Both the position numbers and the translations under genes were made by a program. A DNA stretch of 6,897 nt from Hyphomicrobiales bacterium (GTDB lineage: Bacteria > Pseudomonadota > Alphaproteobacteria > Rhizobiales > Beijerinckiaceae): assembly GCA_015655535.1 (NCBI GenBank), contig JAATEW010000345.1, positions 1 through 6,897 on the forward strand, read 5' to 3'. This document shows positions 5,208 to 6,897 of the stretch, piece by piece. The notes below the pieces were generated by a model. That model searched no databases and was not told where the DNA came from. It saw only the letters and a program-made list of their open reading frames with translations. The number at the start of each line of letters is the position of its first letter. Position 1 is the stretch's first letter.

Positions 5208-5345
5208 GCGGCAATCGGCAATATTTGGGATCAAGCCTCATCAAAGCACATGGCAGCTGTGGCCTATCGGCAAGGCCGTTTCAAAATGGCGGGCTATGAA
5301 CCGCCCTGCTCTATTGCTAGCATTGCCTCAATCGCCCGTGATGGA

Positions 5346-5382
5346 AAAGCCGCGGCGGCTTTGATAGGAGCCGCCTGGCTCC
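5346..5382. repeat. two adjacent short hairpins upstream of the glycosyltransferase gene
   Basis: AAAGCCG-CGG-CGGCTTT (5346-5362) and GGAGCC-GCCT-GGCTCC (5367-5382) are both perfect. The first ends in only three T residues, so as a terminator of the upstream small gene it is weak. The second lies 36 bases before the chosen glycosyltransferase ATG, in its probable leader. Confidence 0.4.
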
Positions 5383-5418
5383 ATCGTGGATGATTGCGTG
5401 CTCGCAATGCAGGTCTTG

Positions 5419-6714
5419 ATGGCCCGACCCATAATTTACGACATCACCCGGCTCGCAGCGAGATTGGTGACAAAGACGCCGAATGGAATCGATCGCATTG
5501 ATTCGGCCTTTGCGCGGCATTTCATCGATCCGGCGCGAACAGACAGCTCGGGCCTGATGCTCACCGTGTTGGGGCCGCGACTCATTCGTCCGGACGTAGC
5601 GAAGGTGATCGTCGATGCCGTTTCGGATCATTGGGGTGAGAATGATCGCCCGGATCAAGACGAGGCCTATCGGCAGATCGTCGATTGGATCAATGACGCC
5701 GCGCCCAAATCCCTTACGGCGCGGCGCATAGTGGCGGACCGGCGGCGACGGAATGGATCAATCCTTCGGCTGATTCTCCAGCATGGCATTCCGCTTGGCC
5801 GTTCTCCCCGAGCAAATGCCGGTGCGAATGCGATTTATCTCAACAGCAGTCAATTGCCTCTTTGGAACAGCTCCTATTTCGGCTGGATGAAGAGCCGGAG
5901 AGACGTGAGACCCGTCTTCTTTATCCACGACCTTTTACCGATCGAAGCGCCTGAGTTTTTCCCGCGCAGCGAATATGCGCGGCATTTGGCCCGGCTCAAA
6001 AACCTTGCCGCATTCGGAGCCGGAGCAATCGTCACGACGAAAACCGTCAGAGACGATCTCGCGACTCATCTCAAATCGCTCGGGCGGCCGGACTTTCCAA
6101 TCCTCGTCGCACCCGTACCGGCCGATCCCATATTCGCGCGCCGGGACGGCGTAGATCCAGCGCTTCTCGACCGCCCCTATTTCATCATCTGCGGAACGAT
6201 CGAACCCCGCAAAAACCATCTGTTGCTCCTGCAGGTTTGGCGCGAGCTCGTCCGGCGCGACGGCGCCGCCACGCCGAAACTCATCATCATCGGCAATCGG
6301 GGATGGGCCAATGAAAACGCGTTCAACCTGCTCGAACGCTGCCAGACGGTCGGCAATCATGTGCTCGAAGTCTCGGGCCTTTCGACGCCAGGCTTCAAGC
6401 GGCTGCTCGATGGCGCCCGCGCCCTCCTCATGCCGACATTCGCGGAGGGATTTGGATTGCCGGTTGTCGAGGCTCTCGCCGCTGGTATCCCGGTGATCGC
6501 TTCCGATCTTGAGGTCTTCAAAGAGATCGGGGCTGGCCGTGTCACAGCCATCAGCCCGATCGACGGCGAGCGATGGCTTGAGACGATTCGCACATTGGCG
6601 CGTTCTCATGCCGAGCCGGGCCGTGCGGTGGCGGCCACACTTACACCGCCGTCCCCTTGTCTGGACTGGTCTGCTTATTTCGCGGCGGTTGAGGCATTTT
6701 TGACGAAGCTTTGA
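5419..6714 (+). CDS. GT4-type glycosyltransferase (group 1 family)
   Basis: Cytoplasmic or membrane-associated retaining glycosyltransferase with a GT-B fold; it would transfer a sugar from a nucleotide donor, probably to a cell-envelope or exopolysaccharide acceptor. Donor and acceptor cannot be read from the sequence. With ATG 5419 the product has 431 residues and starts MARPIIYDITRL, then TPNGIDRIDSAFARHF, an N-terminal wording that I associate with Hyphomicrobiales group 1 transferases. The N-terminal domain carries FFIHDLLPIEAPEFF (about 167-181). The C-terminal domain carries GTIEPRKNH (259-267; Arg264 and Lys265 should contact the donor phosphates) and the EX7E motif, Glu343 and Glu351, in AEGFGLPVVEALAAG. 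AGGT lies shortly before 5419; earlier starts (GTG 5386, ATG 5407) lack a well-placed site. There is no signal or membrane span. No other polysaccharide gene is visible, and its last 40 bp overlap the convergent gene. Confidence 0.9.
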   Translation: MARPIIYDITRLAARLVTKTPNGIDRIDSAFARHFIDPARTDSSGLMLTVLGPRLIRPDVAKVIVDAVSDHWGENDRPDQDEAYRQIVDWINDAAPKSLTARRIVADRRRRNGSILRLILQHGIPLGRSPRANAGANAIYLNSSQLPLWNSSYFGWMKSRRDVRPVFFIHDLLPIEAPEFFPRSEYARHLARLKNLAAFGAGAIVTTKTVRDDLATHLKSLGRPDFPILVAPVPADPIFARRDGVDPALLDRPYFIICGTIEPRKNHLLLLQVWRELVRRDGAATPKLIIIGNRGWANENAFNLLERCQTVGNHVLEVSGLSTPGFKRLLDGARALLMPTFAEGFGLPVVEALAAGIPVIASDLEVFKEIGAGRVTAISPIDGERWLETIRTLARSHAEPGRAVAATLTPPSPCLDWSAYFAAVEAFLTKL

Positions 6715-6897
6715 TCGATCTCGTCTCTGTGGAAGCCGGTTTTGAACAGGTCTGAAACGACCGCGGAGTTCAAAGGCATATCGAGATAGCGCGGCGCCGC
6801 GGCGGCGGGCTCTTCCTGCTCCAGTTCCTTGATGACCTTCAGCATGTTGACGACGGCGAGGACGATCGAGATCAGCCCGTCGCCGACCAAAATGGCG
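6675..6897 (-). CDS. C-terminal part of an unknown protein (5' end beyond the right edge)
   Basis: The minus-strand frame runs from the right edge to TAA at 6677-6675, about 74 codons. The visible part begins AILVGDGLISIVLAVVNMLK (a hydrophobic, possibly membrane or amphipathic helix). An acidic and Ala-rich linker (KELEQEEPAAAAPRY) follows, then a soluble end (SDLFKTGFHRDEIDQSFVKN). Codon third positions are strongly GC-rich (runs of GTC, GCC, ATC, GAC), which argues for real coding. The TTG at 6890 could be called as a start, but it has no ribosome binding site and the frame stays open upstream. No family is recognised. The 3' end overlaps the glycosyltransferase tail to tail by 40 bp. Confidence 0.6.
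   Translation of the reverse strand, partial: AILVGDGLISIVLAVVNMLKVIKELEQEEPAAAAPRYLDMPLNSAVVSDLFKTGFHRDEIDQSFVKNASTAAK

Noticed and set aside
4945..5364. Plus-strand frame of 139 codons overlapping the small membrane protein
   Set aside because: Arg/Ser-rich shadow with no ribosome binding site; the overlapping frame has a membrane span and a well-placed GGAGA.
5935..6609. Minus-strand open frame of 224 codons opposite the glycosyltransferase
   Set aside because: Shadow of a frame carrying the family motifs; its composition is Arg/Asp-rich and it has no recognised domain.

Overview
The window looks like a chromosomal stretch of an alphaproteobacterium, most likely Hyphomicrobiales (Rhizobiales) and perhaps near Beijerinckiaceae. 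This is an inference. It rests on moderately high GC with GC-rich third codon positions, a Tat-dependent dienelactone-hydrolase-like protein, a Gly-rich exported protein ending in a Tyr-rich tail, a GGAAC/GTT promoter like those of the alphaproteobacterial general stress sigma factor EcfG, and a decayed intergenic repeat of a kind common in this order. No marker gene fixes the genus.

Layout from left to right. (1) 1-1104 (+): the C-terminal third of an RND (HAE1) multidrug efflux pump, MdtB/MdtC-like, cut by the left edge. (2) 1191-2219 (+): a Tat-exported dienelactone hydrolase family protein with its own promoter. Its last ~53 codons look like frameshifted read-through. Inserting one A near 2052-2054 restores a short family-like ending and a stop at 2072-2074. 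(3) 2075-2533: no convincing gene, but a strong rho-independent terminator at 2415-2447 and a tentative 39-codon hydrophobic ORF on the minus strand. (4) 2534-2893 and 3123-3338 (+): two small uncharacterised cytoplasmic proteins, separated by a degenerate dispersed repeat. (5) 3366-3980 (-): an outer-membrane beta-barrel-like protein with a signal peptide. (6) 4136-4191: a perfect 16-bp palindrome and a 15-bp perfect hairpin that probably terminates the next gene. (7) 4211-4582 (-): a Gly-rich exported protein with a strong ribosome binding site and an EcfG-like promoter. (8) 4583-4997: mostly non-coding, with an uncertain minus-strand ORF. (9) 4998-5207 (+): a small single-span membrane protein. 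(10) 5419-6714 (+): a GT4-type glycosyltransferase. (11) 6675-6897 (-): the C-terminal part of an unknown protein, overlapping the glycosyltransferase tail to tail and cut by the right edge.

The genes are mostly monocistronic with alternating orientations, and several are envelope-related: efflux, outer membrane, secreted Gly-rich protein, small membrane protein and a sugar transferase. They do not form an obvious operon or pathway. I found no phage, CRISPR, toxin-antitoxin, transposase or biosynthetic system, and no clear evidence of a new multi-gene system. The best leads are the hydrolase frameshift, the EcfG-like promoter, the palindrome-hairpin pair and the terminator without an obvious gene.
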